A stretch of 64,000 nt of DNA from Rhizobium sp. BK602 (GCF_014195095.1 NZ_JACIBC010000007.1:290048-354047), one strand, 5' to 3'. Positions 34,877 to 44,136 are shown, counted from the first letter of the stretch. The notes: a model not told the origin generated them from the letters alone. Program-made: numbers and translations.

Positions 34877-36367
34877 CTACGCGGATGGAGGATCGCGTTC
34901 GGATATGAGCTGCCGCACTGCGTCGATATCGCGGTTCAGCGGTCGGTCGTCGTGATAATGGGCGACCTGCGAGCGCACCAGCCGGTAGATCGCATCGGTG
35001 CCGGGGGCACGGCTGGCGGTCGCTTCAAGGAAGTCATGGGCCTGTGCCGCCGCCATCAGCTCTATGGCGAGGATATGCTCGGCATTGTCGAGGATGGCGA
35101 GCAGCTTGTTGGCCGCTGCCGTCGGATGGGCGAGAAAATCCTCCTGCAAGCCGGAGGTCATGCCGCCGTCGAGGCTGGCGGGCGCGGCGAGCCGGCGGTT
35201 GTCGTTGGCGAGAGCCGCCGCCGTATATTGCGCGATCATGAAGCCGGAATGGCTGCCGGCGTCGCTTGCCAGAAATGGCGGCAGGCCGCTCACGAGCGGA
35301 TTGACCAGCCGGTCCATGCGCCGTTCGCTCATCGCGGCGATCTGTGCGAGCGCGACCGCCAGGCTGTCGGCGGCCTGGCCGAGTGCGGGGGCGACCGCAT
35401 GCGCCTCGGAGGAGACGACCGGCCGTTCCGGCGTGCCCGAAATGGCGGGATTGTCGGTGACGGAGGCAAGCTCGCGGTCGGCGACGCCGGCGGCAAAATC
35501 GAAGACGTCGCGCGCCGCGCCATGGGCATGCGGAATGGCCCGCAGGCTGAGCGCGTCCTGCGTGCGCCGGCCGACAGCGGCGGCAATCAGCCCGCTGCCA
35601 TGAAGCCGCTCCCGCAGGGCGCTGCCGACGGCCGCGATGCCTGCCGATTGGCGCAGATTCAGTACGGTCTCGTCAAAGGCCGCCATCTGTCCGCCAGTGG
35701 CTTCCAGCGTCAGCGCCGCGACAGCGTCGGCCCAGGCGAGAAGGCGCTCAGCGCGGGCAAGCGCCAGGCTGAAGAGGCCGGTGGCGCAGGCCGTGCCGTT
35801 GACGAGGCTCAGGCCCTCCTTGGCGCCGAGCACCAGCGGCTCGAGACCGATCGCCGCCAGCGCCTCGCGGCCGGGCAGAGATTTGCCGCCGACCCGGGCC
35901 GACCCTTCGCCGATCAGCACCAGCGCCGTATGGGCATTGTGCGTCAGATAGCCAGCCGAACCTTTCGATGGAACATCCGGCACGCAATCCCGTTGCAGGA
36001 AGAAGAGCAGGTGCTCGACGATTTCCCGCCTGATGCCAGAATGACCGTGGGCGAAATTGGCGATCTGGGCGGCGATGACGGCGCGCACCTCGCGGGTCGC
36101 GAGCGGGCTGCCGACGCCGCAGGCATGGCTGAGGATGATGTTGCGCGACAAGCGGCTCTGGGAAGGGCGATCGACCACCGTATCCGACAGGGCGCCGACG
36201 CCGGTATTGATGCCGTAGGCGCGTATGCCGCGTTCGACGATGCTTTCGACGATGCGGCTCGCATGTGCGATGCGGGCCCAGGCGGCATCGTCCAGAGCGA
36301 GCGTCTCGCCGGCTGCGACATCGGCGATATCTCGCCAGGTGAGGGTGGTTTCGATCGTCACGGTCAT
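34877..36367 (-). CDS. Histidine ammonia-lyase paralogue lacking the MIO triad
   Basis: A 496-residue protein of the HAL/PAL fold. It keeps the catalytic tyrosine region (Tyr51 in AYGINTGVGALSDT), LILSHACGVG-like NIILSHACGVGSPL and much of the helical core. The Ala-Ser-Gly triad that cyclises into the MIO electrophile is absent: where HutH has KGSVGASGDLAP, this protein has KGSAGYLTHNAH, with Tyr140-Leu141-Thr142 in place of ASG in an ungapped alignment. A canonical hutH lies 4 kb away in the same cluster. It cannot be a normal ammonia-lyase; a binding, regulatory or different catalytic role is possible. Confidence 0.85.
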   Translation of the reverse strand: MTVTIETTLTWRDIADVAAGETLALDDAAWARIAHASRIVESIVERGIRAYGINTGVGALSDTVVDRPSQSRLSRNIILSHACGVGSPLATREVRAVIAAQIANFAHGHSGIRREIVEHLLFFLQRDCVPDVPSKGSAGYLTHNAHTALVLIGEGSARVGGKSLPGREALAAIGLEPLVLGAKEGLSLVNGTACATGLFSLALARAERLLAWADAVAALTLEATGGQMAAFDETVLNLRQSAGIAAVGSALRERLHGSGLIAAAVGRRTQDALSLRAIPHAHGAARDVFDFAAGVADRELASVTDNPAISGTPERPVVSSEAHAVAPALGQAADSLAVALAQIAAMSERRMDRLVNPLVSGLPPFLASDAGSHSGFMIAQYTAAALANDNRRLAAPASLDGGMTSGLQEDFLAHPTAAANKLLAILDNAEHILAIELMAAAQAHDFLEATASRAPGTDAIYRLVRSQVAHYHDDRPLNRDIDAVRQLISERDPPSA

Positions 36368-36517
36368 GGCCGCATTGCCTTTGAGAAATCCCGGGAATCC
36401 GGGTCATGGTTCAAATTTTAAGGTTTCGTAGAGAGTTTGGCCGCACAACAGGCCTTCGCCTCGAAATGCCCTTCCCGCCGTGCTACGACTTTGGGCGTGG
36501 GAAATTGGAGGACCAAA

Positions 36518-36715
36518 ATGATCGCGATCCGCCCATTTTTGATCGGCCTTACCCTCATTCTTGCGTTGGTGCTGATTGCGCTCAGCATCCTGCTGGTCAA
36601 TCCCGTGCAGCCGCCCCGCCAATCCGGAAGCCTCATTCCCATGCAGACCGATCCCGGCGGAACCAACGGCGGTGGCGCTCAGCTCGAGGGCGTGAAGCGC
36701 GCCACCAGCGAGTGA
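36518..36715 (+). CDS. Small single-span membrane protein
   Basis: A 65-residue protein beginning MIAIRPFLIGLTLILALVLI, a single hydrophobic span of about 24 residues, followed by a Pro/Gly/Ser-rich polar tail (VQPPRQSGSLIPMQTDPGGT onward). A good TTGGAGG ribosome site lies 7 bases before the ATG. It sits between the MIO-less HutH paralogue and hutC, on the opposite strand to both, and its last 37 bases overlap the 3' end of hutC tail-to-tail. No family is recognised. Confidence 0.65.
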   Translation: MIAIRPFLIGLTLILALVLIALSILLVNPVQPPRQSGSLIPMQTDPGGTNGGGAQLEGVKRATSE

Positions 36716-37398
36716 CGGTCACCCGGATAGGTGAGCCGGACATGGGTGATCGGGCCGAGGCCGCTCCAGGTGCGTCGTTCGACCACGAGGCAGGCGGTTC
36801 CCCTGGCGATATCCAGGCTGGAAGCCGCGTCGTTCTCCGCCGAAATGGCGCGGATCTGATGTTCTGCCGTGCTCCAGGGCACCTGGTTGAGCAGCCATGG
36901 CCCCGGCGGTAGCTTGTTGAAATCGACCGCGTCGGCCTCCGGGACTGCGTCGAGATTGATGACGCGATCCTCCAGGCAGAAGGGCTGGCGCCCGGCATAG
37001 TGAACGCAGATCACCTCCAGCACCGAGACCGAGCCGGCATATTCCAATCGCCGTGCATCATCGGAACGGCCCTTGCGCCGCGACCGTTTCACGATCTCGT
37101 GGGAGTAGGGCAGGTTCAGTGACAGGACTTCCGACTTGATGTCGTGGATTTCCAGAACCGCCGACTGGGCGCGCGGCTGGGTGACGAAGCTGCCCGAGCG
37201 CTTGCGCCGCTCGATCAGGCCGGCGCGGGCAAGCTGCGTCAGCGCCTTGTTCACCGTCATGCGCGAACAGTCATATTGCTCGGCCAGCGCCAGCTCGAAA
37301 GGAATGCGATAGCCGGGGGGCCAGTCGCCGGAGACGATTCGGCCCTCGATATCGCTGAGGATACGCTGATGCAGGGTCGCCTCTTTGCTTGTGGTCAT
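36679..37398 (-). CDS. hutC: Histidine utilisation repressor (GntR family)
   Basis: A 239-residue regulator. The winged helix-turn-helix covers residues 8-75 (LHQRILSDIEGRIVSGDWPP and LAEQYDCSRMTVNKALTQLA), and the C-terminal UTRA domain binds the inducer, which for HutC is urocanate. Motifs HTLV-like SLNLPYSHEIVKRSRRKGRS and PWSTAEHQIRAISA agree with HutC. It lies 83 bases upstream of the MIO-less paralogue's side of the cluster and downstream of hutF. A palindrome of HutC type lies in the hutF-hutI divergent region. Confidence 0.92.
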   Translation of the reverse strand: MTTSKEATLHQRILSDIEGRIVSGDWPPGYRIPFELALAEQYDCSRMTVNKALTQLARAGLIERRKRSGSFVTQPRAQSAVLEIHDIKSEVLSLNLPYSHEIVKRSRRKGRSDDARRLEYAGSVSVLEVICVHYAGRQPFCLEDRVINLDAVPEADAVDFNKLPPGPWLLNQVPWSTAEHQIRAISAENDAASSLDIARGTACLVVERRTWSGLGPITHVRLTYPGDRHSLVARFTPSS

Positions 37399-37481
37399 GC
37401 CGCCGATCGTTCCCTCGTAAGATCCGGGTATTCGCCGCCCGATTTATTTAAGTCTCAAATCGCCGCGAGGAAAAGTTCTTT

Positions 37482-38825
37482 TCAACCGATGAGTTCGGAC
37501 ATGGCCGCGCGGAACCGGCTCGAGATCGCCTGCCGCTTGACGTGCCGGCCGCCCTCGACCTGCTTGTCGCCGCGCGTCCAGACGCAATCGACGGCGACGC
37601 CGCTTGCAAACATCCATTGGTCAAGGATCTGATCGCCGGAGAGATAGGGTACGGCGCTGACGTCGAGCGAGACGATATCGGCATGATGGCCGACGGCAAG
37701 TCGCGCCGGCGCCTTCAGCGCTGCGCCGCCGCCGGACAGCGCGTGGTCGAACAGCGCGCGCGCCGTCGATCCGTCGGGGGCTGCGACGACATTGCGGGCC
37801 TTGAGCGCCAGGCGCTGCGAATATTCGAGCTGCCGCAGCTCCTGCGGAACGGAAATCAGGATGTTGGAATCCGAGCCGATGCCGTAGCGGCCACCTTCCT
37901 GCAGGAACAGCGGTGCGGAAAAGGCGCCGTCGCCGAGATTGGCTTCGGTGATCGGGCAGAGGCCGGCGATCGCGCCGCTCCTTGCCATCCGCCGGGTCTC
38001 GTCGTCGGTCATATGGGTCGCGTGAATGAGGCACCAGCGTCCGTCGACCGGGGCGTGATCGAGCAGCCATTGCACCGGCCGTGCGCCCGACCAGGCGATG
38101 CAGTCTTCGACTTCCTTTACCTGTTCGGCGACATGGATATGGATCGGCCCGTCGCCCGCCAACGGCACGAGTGCCGTCAATTCCTCGGGATTCACCGCCC
38201 GCAGGCTGTGCGGCGCGAGGCCGAGCTCGGCGCCGGGAAGCCGGCTAACGACGGTGCGGCATCCGGCCATCAGCGCCTCGAAGCTGTCGAGCGAATTGAT
38301 GAAACGCCGCTGGCCGTCGATGGGGGCGGCGCTTGCGAAACCGGAATGGGCGTAGAAGACGGGCAGAAGCGTCAGGTTGATGCCGGTCTCGGCGCTGGCC
38401 GCGCCGATGCGCTCGGCCAGTTCGGCGATATTGGCATAATGGCTGCCGTCCTTGTCGTGGTGCAGGTAGTGGAACTCGCCGACGCGGGAGAAACCGGCTT
38501 CGAGCATTTCCATATAGAGCTGGGCGGCGACCGCTTCGACATGATCCGGGGTCATGGACAGAGCGAATTTGTACATGACGGTGCGCCAGCTCCAGAAGCT
38601 GTCATTCGCCGGGCCGCGCACTTCGGCAAGGCCGGCCATGGCGCGCTGGAAGGCGTGGCTGTGCAGGTTGGGCATGGCGGCCACGAGGACATCGTGCCGC
38701 TCGTCGCCGGCCTGCGCCGCAACCCCGGCCTCGATGCCGGCAATACGGCCGGCGTCGAGCGTCAGCCGGACATTCTCCCGCCAGCCGTCGCCAAGCAATG
38801 CCGAACGTGCGTGTAGTTTCGTCAT
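37482..38825 (-). CDS. hutF: Formimidoylglutamate deiminase
   Basis: A 447-residue metal-dependent amidohydrolase. HutF converts N-formimino-L-glutamate to N-formyl-L-glutamate and ammonia in the five-step histidine pathway. The first metal motif is MPNLHSHAFQRAMAGL, followed by HIHVAEQVKEVEDC, HATHMTDDETRRMA and the terminal Asp in GIGSDSNILI. Length matches the family. It is divergent from hutI, with a HutC-type palindrome between them, and is followed by hutC. HutG, which would use its product, is not visible in the window. Confidence 0.94.
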   Translation of the reverse strand: MTKLHARSALLGDGWRENVRLTLDAGRIAGIEAGVAAQAGDERHDVLVAAMPNLHSHAFQRAMAGLAEVRGPANDSFWSWRTVMYKFALSMTPDHVEAVAAQLYMEMLEAGFSRVGEFHYLHHDKDGSHYANIAELAERIGAASAETGINLTLLPVFYAHSGFASAAPIDGQRRFINSLDSFEALMAGCRTVVSRLPGAELGLAPHSLRAVNPEELTALVPLAGDGPIHIHVAEQVKEVEDCIAWSGARPVQWLLDHAPVDGRWCLIHATHMTDDETRRMARSGAIAGLCPITEANLGDGAFSAPLFLQEGGRYGIGSDSNILISVPQELRQLEYSQRLALKARNVVAAPDGSTARALFDHALSGGGAALKAPARLAVGHHADIVSLDVSAVPYLSGDQILDQWMFASGVAVDCVWTRGDKQVEGGRHVKRQAISSRFRAAMSELIG

Positions 38826-38884
38826 GGTCCAACCCTTTCCTTTTGGATGCCGAGTCCAAAATCCCTCTTGTCAGCCTTTTTATT

Positions 38885-38896
38885 ATGTATATACAT
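38885..38896. promoter_or_regulatory. Candidate HutC operator between hutF and hutI
   Basis: ATGTATATACAT is a perfect 12-base palindrome in the 101-base divergent region. It contains TGTATATACA, the core of HutC sites in other proteobacteria. Its position would let one repressor dimer control both hut transcripts. Confidence 0.65.
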
Positions 38897-38926
38897 TATG
38901 ACCCCATGAGGAAAGGCGTAAAGCTG

Positions 38927-40183
38927 ATGCGTGGGAACAATTTTTCCGAAGAGAGCATAAAGTCCGACGGCGTGAGCCGCCTTTGGCGCAATGCCCGCCT
39001 GGCGACCTTGAAAGAGGATGGGCCAGGACTCGGCCTTGTCGAGAAGGGCGCGATCCTGACCAAGGGCGGCCGCATTGTTTTCGCCGGCAGCGAAAGCGAT
39101 CTGCCCGATGTCGGCAATGCCGAGATCGTTGATCTTGAGGGACGCTGGGTGACACCCGGTCTCGTCGATTGCCATACGCATATCATTCACGGCGGCAATC
39201 GCGCCCGCGAGTTCGAAATGCGGCTCAAGGGCGCGACCTATGAAGAGATCGCGCGCGCCGGCGGCGGCATCGTCTCTTCCGTCAACGCAACGCGGGCTCT
39301 GTCCGTCGACGGGCTGATCGAAGCCGCCCTGCCGCGCCTCGATACGCTGCTTGCCGAGGGCGTCACCACCGTCGAAGTCAAGTCCGGCTATGGTCTCGAC
39401 ATCCCATCCGAATTGAAGATGCTGCAGGCGGCGCGCGGACTGGAAAAGGTTCGTCCGGTTCGCATCGTCACTTCCTATCTTGCCGCGCATGCGACGCCGG
39501 CCGACTACAAGGGCCGCAACGGCGACTATATTGCCGATGTCGTGCTGCCGGGTCTGGAACAGGCGCATGCCAAGGGTCTGGTCGATGCCGTCGACGGCTT
39601 CTGCGAGGGGATCGCCTTTTCTCCGGCCGAAATCGCCCGCGTCTTCGATCTGGCGACGTCGCTCGGCATTCCGGTGAAGCTGCATGCCGAACAGCTCTCC
39701 AATCTCGGTGGCGCCAAGCTTGCCGCCTCCTATGGCGCCCTGTCTGCCGACCATGTCGAATATCTCGACGAGGACGGCGTGAAGGCCATGGCGGCGGCCG
39801 GCACGGTCGCCGTGCTGCTGCCTGGCGCCTTCTATGCCATCCATGAAAAGCAGAAGCCGCCGGTCAAGGCGTTGCGCGAGGCCGGTGTCGCCATCGCCAT
39901 CGCCACCGACTGCAATCCCGGCACCTCGCCGCTGACCTCGCTGCTGCTGACCATGAACATGGCCGCGACCCTCTTCGGCCTCACCGTCGAGGAATGCATC
40001 GCCGGTGCCACGCGCGAAGGTGCCCGTGCGCTCGGGCTGCTGGCCGAAACCGGCACGCTGGAAGCCGGCAAATCGGCCGATTTCGCCATCTGGGATATCG
40101 AAAGCCCTGCCGAGCTTGTCTATCGCATCGGCTTCAATCCATTGCATGCGCATGTCTTCAAGGGCGAAAGGTTCGATCGATGA
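38927..40183 (+). CDS. hutI: Imidazolonepropionase
   Basis: A 418-residue metal-dependent amidohydrolase that opens the ring of imidazolonepropionate to N-formimino-L-glutamate. The metal-binding DCHTHIIHGGNRAREFEMRL motif, HAEQLSNLGGAKLAASYGAL and ATDCNPGTSPLTSLL, with the metal-ligand Asp, identify HutI. The ATG at 38927 follows GAGGAAAGG by 10 bases; an in-frame ATG at 38906 lacks a ribosome site. Its stop overlaps the hutH start (ATGA). Confidence 0.95.
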   Translation: MRGNNFSEESIKSDGVSRLWRNARLATLKEDGPGLGLVEKGAILTKGGRIVFAGSESDLPDVGNAEIVDLEGRWVTPGLVDCHTHIIHGGNRAREFEMRLKGATYEEIARAGGGIVSSVNATRALSVDGLIEAALPRLDTLLAEGVTTVEVKSGYGLDIPSELKMLQAARGLEKVRPVRIVTSYLAAHATPADYKGRNGDYIADVVLPGLEQAHAKGLVDAVDGFCEGIAFSPAEIARVFDLATSLGIPVKLHAEQLSNLGGAKLAASYGALSADHVEYLDEDGVKAMAAAGTVAVLLPGAFYAIHEKQKPPVKALREAGVAIAIATDCNPGTSPLTSLLLTMNMAATLFGLTVEECIAGATREGARALGLLAETGTLEAGKSADFAIWDIESPAELVYRIGFNPLHAHVFKGERFDR

Positions 40184-41715
40184 CCGTCACTCTTCATCCG
40201 GGTTCCGTCTCACTGCAGCAATTGGCGACGATCTACTGGACGGGCGAGCCGGCCAGGCTCGATGCGTCCTTCGATGCCGGCATCGCCAAGGCGGCGGCGC
40301 GCATCGCCGAGATCGCGGCCGGCAACGCGCCGGTCTACGGCATCAATACCGGCTTCGGCAAACTGGCCTCCATCAAGATCGACAGCGCCGATGTCGCCAC
40401 GCTGCAGCGCAATCTCATCCTGTCGCATTGCTGCGGCGTCGGCCAGCCGCTGCCTGACAATGTCGTCCGCCTGATCATGTCGCTGAAGCTGGTCTCGCTC
40501 GGTCGTGGCGCCTCCGGCGTGCGGCTCGAGCTGGTGCGGCTGATCGAGGCCATGCTGGAAAAGGGCGTCGTGCCGGTTATCCCGGAGAAGGGCTCCGTCG
40601 GCGCATCCGGCGATCTCGCGCCGCTCGCCCATATGACCGCCGTGATGATGGGCCATGGCGAGGCCTTCTATGCCGGTGAACGGCTGGATGGTGCCACGGC
40701 ACTCGAAAAGGCCGGGCTGACGCCGGTCGTGCTCGCCGCCAAGGAAGGCCTGGCCCTGATCAACGGCACGCAGGTGTCGACCGCGCTCGCGCTGGCCGGC
40801 CTGTTCCGCGCCCATCGGGCCGCACAGGCCGCTCTCATTACCGGCGCCATGTCGACGGATGCCGCCATGGGCTCTTCCGCGCCGTTCCATCCCGACATCC
40901 ATACGCTGCGCGGCCACAAGGGCCAGATCGATACCGCAGCCGCCCTTCGCGGCCTGCTCGCCGGTTCCGTCATCCGTCAAAGCCATATCGAGGGCGATGA
41001 GCGGGTGCAGGATCCCTATTGCATCCGCTGCCAGCCGCAGGTCGACGGCGCCTGCCTCGACCTCCTGCGGTCCGTCGGCCGTACGCTTGAAATCGAGGCC
41101 AATGCGGTCACCGACAATCCGCTCGTGCTGTCGGACAATTCCGTGGTGTCCGGCGGCAACTTCCATGCCGAGCCGGTGGCTTTCGCCGCCGACCAGATCG
41201 CCATCGCCGTCTGCGAAATCGGCGCGATCGCGCAGCGCCGCATCGCGCTGCTGGTCGATCCGGCGCTGAGCTACGGCCTTCCCGCCTTCCTCGCCAAGAA
41301 GCCCGGCCTGAATTCCGGCCTGATGATCGCCGAAGTGACCTCGGCGGCATTGATGTCGGAAAACAAGCAGATGTCGCATCCGGCCTCCGTCGATTCGACG
41401 CCGACGTCGGCCAATCAGGAAGACCATGTGTCCATGGCCTGCCATGGCGCGCGCCGCCTGCTGCAGATGACCGACAATCTCTTTGCTATCGTCGGCATCG
41501 AGGCGCTGACGGCGGCGCAGGGTGTCGAGTTTCGCGCGCCGCTGACCACCAGTTCTGAACTGACGCTTGCCATAGCCGCCATCCGCGCCGCCGTGCCGAC
41601 GCTGGAGGTGGACCGTTACATGGCAAACGACCTTAAGGCCGCCAGCGACCTCGTCGCCTCCGGCGCACTCAATGCATCCGTTTCCGCTGATATCCTGCCT
41701 TCCCTGGAGATATGA
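40180..41715 (+). CDS. hutH: Histidine ammonia-lyase
   Basis: A 511-residue enzyme that eliminates ammonia from L-histidine to give urocanate, the first step of the pathway. The MIO-forming triad is Ala142-Ser143-Gly144 in KGSVGASGDLAPLAHM, and the catalytic Tyr53 lies in VYGINTGFGKLASI. Length and motifs are canonical, in contrast to the paralogue at 34877-36367. It is translationally coupled to hutI through an ATGA overlap and is followed at once by hutU. Confidence 0.96.
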   Translation: MTVTLHPGSVSLQQLATIYWTGEPARLDASFDAGIAKAAARIAEIAAGNAPVYGINTGFGKLASIKIDSADVATLQRNLILSHCCGVGQPLPDNVVRLIMSLKLVSLGRGASGVRLELVRLIEAMLEKGVVPVIPEKGSVGASGDLAPLAHMTAVMMGHGEAFYAGERLDGATALEKAGLTPVVLAAKEGLALINGTQVSTALALAGLFRAHRAAQAALITGAMSTDAAMGSSAPFHPDIHTLRGHKGQIDTAAALRGLLAGSVIRQSHIEGDERVQDPYCIRCQPQVDGACLDLLRSVGRTLEIEANAVTDNPLVLSDNSVVSGGNFHAEPVAFAADQIAIAVCEIGAIAQRRIALLVDPALSYGLPAFLAKKPGLNSGLMIAEVTSAALMSENKQMSHPASVDSTPTSANQEDHVSMACHGARRLLQMTDNLFAIVGIEALTAAQGVEFRAPLTTSSELTLAIAAIRAAVPTLEVDRYMANDLKAASDLVASGALNASVSADILPSLEI

Positions 41716-41716
41716 C

Positions 41717-43402
41717 ATGACCAACCCACGCCATAACATCCGCGAGATCCGCGCGCCGCGCGGCCCGGAACTCAACGCCAAGAGCTGGTTGACCGAAGCG
41801 CCGCTACGCATGCTGATGAACAACCTCGATCCGGACGTCGCGGAAAATCCGAACGAGCTGGTCGTTTATGGCGGCATCGGCCGCGCCGCCCGCACCTGGG
41901 ACGATTTCGACCGTATCGCCGCGACGCTGAAGACGCTGAACGAAGACGAGACGCTGCTGGTGCAGTCCGGCAAGCCGGTCGCCGTCTTCCGCACCCACAA
42001 GGATGCGCCGCGCGTGCTGATCGCCAACTCCAACCTCGTGCCGCACTGGGCGACCTGGGATCACTTCAACGAGCTGGATAAGAAGGGCCTTGCCATGTAC
42101 GGCCAGATGACGGCCGGCTCGTGGATCTATATCGGCACGCAGGGCATCGTGCAGGGTACCTACGAGACCTTCGTGGAAGCCGGCCGCCAGCATTATGACG
42201 GCAACCTCAAGGGCAAGTGGATCCTGACCGGCGGTCTCGGCGGCATGGGCGGCGCACAGCCGCTGGCGGCCGTCATGGCCGGCGCCTGCTGCCTCGCCGT
42301 CGAATCCGACGAAACCCGCATCGATTTCCGCCTGCGCACGCGTTATGTCGACGAGAAGGCGAAGACGCTCGACGAGGCGCTTGCTTTGATCGAGAAGTGG
42401 ACGAAGGCCGGTCAGGCCAAGTCCGTCGGCCTGCTCGGCAACGCCGCCGAAATCTTCCCGGAACTCGTAAAGCGCATGAAGGCCGGCGGTCCGCGCCCGG
42501 ATATCGTCACCGACCAGACCTCGGCGCATGACCCGCTGAACGGCTATCTGCCGATCGGTTGGACGGTGGCCGAACACAAGGCCAAGCGCGAGAGCGATCC
42601 GAAGGCCGTCGAAGCCGCCGCCCGCGCCTCGATGAAGCTGCATGTCGAGGCCATGGTTGCCTTCTGGGATGCCGGCGTGCCGACGCTCGACTATGGCAAC
42701 AACATCCGCCAGGTCGCCAAGGAAGAAGGCTTTGAAAATGCCTTCGCCTTCCCCGGCTTCGTGCCGGCCTATATCCGCCCGCTGTTCTGCCGCGGCATCG
42801 GTCCGTTCCGCTGGGCGGCGCTGTCGGGTGATCCGGAGGATATCTACAAGACCGACGCCAAGGTGAAGGAGCTGTTGCCCGACAACAAGCACCTGCACAA
42901 TTGGCTGGACATGGCGCGCGAGCGCATCGCCTTCCAGGGTCTGCCGGCACGCATTTGCTGGGTCGGTCTCGGCGATCGTCACCGCCTCGGTCTCGCCTTC
43001 AACGAAATGGTCAGGAACGGCGAGTTGAAGGCGCCGGTCGTCATCGGCCGCGACCATCTCGACTCCGGCTCGGTCGCCTCGCCGAACCGCGAAACGGAAG
43101 CCATGAAGGACGGCTCGGACGCCGTGTCCGACTGGCCGCTCCTGAACGCGCTGCTCAACACCGCCTCGGGTGCGACCTGGGTATCGCTGCATCACGGCGG
43201 CGGCGTCGGCATGGGCTTCAGCCAACACTCCGGCATGGTCATCTGCGCCGACGGCACGGATGATGCCGCCCGCCGTCTGGAGCGCGTCCTCTGGAACGAC
43301 CCGGCAACCGGCGTCATGCGCCACGCCGATGCCGGCTACGACATCGCCCTTGATTGGGCCAAGCAACAGGGTCTGCGCCTGCCGGGGATTTTGGGGAACT
43401 GA
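41717..43402 (+). CDS. hutU: Urocanate hydratase
   Basis: A 561-residue NAD+-dependent enzyme converting urocanate to imidazolonepropionate, the second step of histidine degradation. It carries the NAD-binding ILTGGLGGMGGAQPLAAVMA (residues about 172-191), the GIVQGTYETF stretch and the C-terminal DHLDSGSVASPNRETEAMKD, all urocanase hallmarks. GGAGATATGAC precedes the ATG, 1 base after the hutH stop. It ends the visible hutIHU transcript; a toxin-antitoxin pair on the other strand follows. Confidence 0.96.
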   Translation: MTNPRHNIREIRAPRGPELNAKSWLTEAPLRMLMNNLDPDVAENPNELVVYGGIGRAARTWDDFDRIAATLKTLNEDETLLVQSGKPVAVFRTHKDAPRVLIANSNLVPHWATWDHFNELDKKGLAMYGQMTAGSWIYIGTQGIVQGTYETFVEAGRQHYDGNLKGKWILTGGLGGMGGAQPLAAVMAGACCLAVESDETRIDFRLRTRYVDEKAKTLDEALALIEKWTKAGQAKSVGLLGNAAEIFPELVKRMKAGGPRPDIVTDQTSAHDPLNGYLPIGWTVAEHKAKRESDPKAVEAAARASMKLHVEAMVAFWDAGVPTLDYGNNIRQVAKEEGFENAFAFPGFVPAYIRPLFCRGIGPFRWAALSGDPEDIYKTDAKVKELLPDNKHLHNWLDMARERIAFQGLPARICWVGLGDRHRLGLAFNEMVRNGELKAPVVIGRDHLDSGSVASPNRETEAMKDGSDAVSDWPLLNALLNTASGATWVSLHHGGGVGMGFSQHSGMVICADGTDDAARRLERVLWNDPATGVMRHADAGYDIALDWAKQQGLRLPGILGN

Positions 43403-43405
43403 AGC

Positions 43406-43792
43406 CTACACCAACCGCACAAGACCGCCGTAGCTTGCGACGGTCTTGTCGGCGGTGATCAGGGAAATACCTTCAACAAAGGCTTGAGCGACGAGAATTC
43501 GGTCGAAAGGATCTTTGTGAATATCGGGCAGATCCGCGACCGCGGCTGCGTGCTGTCCGAGAACGGGTAGTTCTTCATATCCGTTTTCGAGCAGATTTTC
43601 ATAGAGCCTGCGAGGGTTGATTGCAAAGTCGGATCGCGCCAGCCCTGTCTTGATCGCCACTTCCCATATGCTGGCGGTCGAAAATGCAATCGTATTGTCG
43701 AGGTCTTCAATCAGGTCGCGGGCTTTCTCCGGCAGTCGCTGGGAAGCGACCGTCGCCCAGAGCAGAATATGTGTGTCCAGGAGAAATCTCAT
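43406..43792 (-). CDS. PIN-domain toxin
   Basis: A 128-residue PIN-domain ribonuclease of the group that begins MRFLLDTHILLWA (Asp6). Further acidic residues are in AFSTASIWEVAIKTG (Glu near 45) and PFDRILVAQAFVEGISLITA (Asp near 98). Its ATG shares a base with the antitoxin stop (TGATG). It ends 3 bases from the hutU stop, tail-to-tail, and so separates hutU from hutD. RNase toxin activity is inferred from the fold. Confidence 0.88.
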   Translation of the reverse strand: MRFLLDTHILLWATVASQRLPEKARDLIEDLDNTIAFSTASIWEVAIKTGLARSDFAINPRRLYENLLENGYEELPVLGQHAAAVADLPDIHKDPFDRILVAQAFVEGISLITADKTVASYGGLVRLV

Positions 43793-44061
43793 CAATCTTT
43801 GATGCTTTTGAAATCATTGAGATTACCATGGAACATCTCCTCGATTTCATCGGCCATCATGATGTCGAAATCCTCGGGAACCACGATCTCGCCATCCATG
43901 AAGCCGATGCGGCGCTTCTTTGGCGCTTCCTTTTCTTCAAGAGGCACAACCTTCACCATCGGCTTACCCGCCTTGGCGATAATGAAGGCTTCACCCTTGG
44001 CGGCCTTTTCGATCAGCCGCGACAAGTGCGTCTTCGCCTCGTGTATATTGACGGTTTCCAT
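43792..44061 (-). CDS. Phd/YefM-type antitoxin
   Basis: An 89-residue antitoxin. METVNIHEAKTHLSRLIEKA followed by EAFIIAKAGKPMVKVVPL is the standard Phd/YefM beginning. The C-terminal half, with GFMDGEIVVPEDFDIMMADE, is of the type that accompanies PIN toxins beginning MRFLLDTH. The start METVNIHEA has GGAGACC upstream. It should neutralise the toxin encoded next and repress the pair's promoter. Confidence 0.9.
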   Translation of the reverse strand: METVNIHEAKTHLSRLIEKAAKGEAFIIAKAGKPMVKVVPLEEKEAPKKRRIGFMDGEIVVPEDFDIMMADEIEEMFHGNLNDFKSIKD

Positions 44062-44136
44062 GATGGTCTCCAAGCGGACTTAGTCCGCTGAACTTAGTTT
44101 ACTCTTGCCCGAATTGCAACGACTGGACTTGAACCT

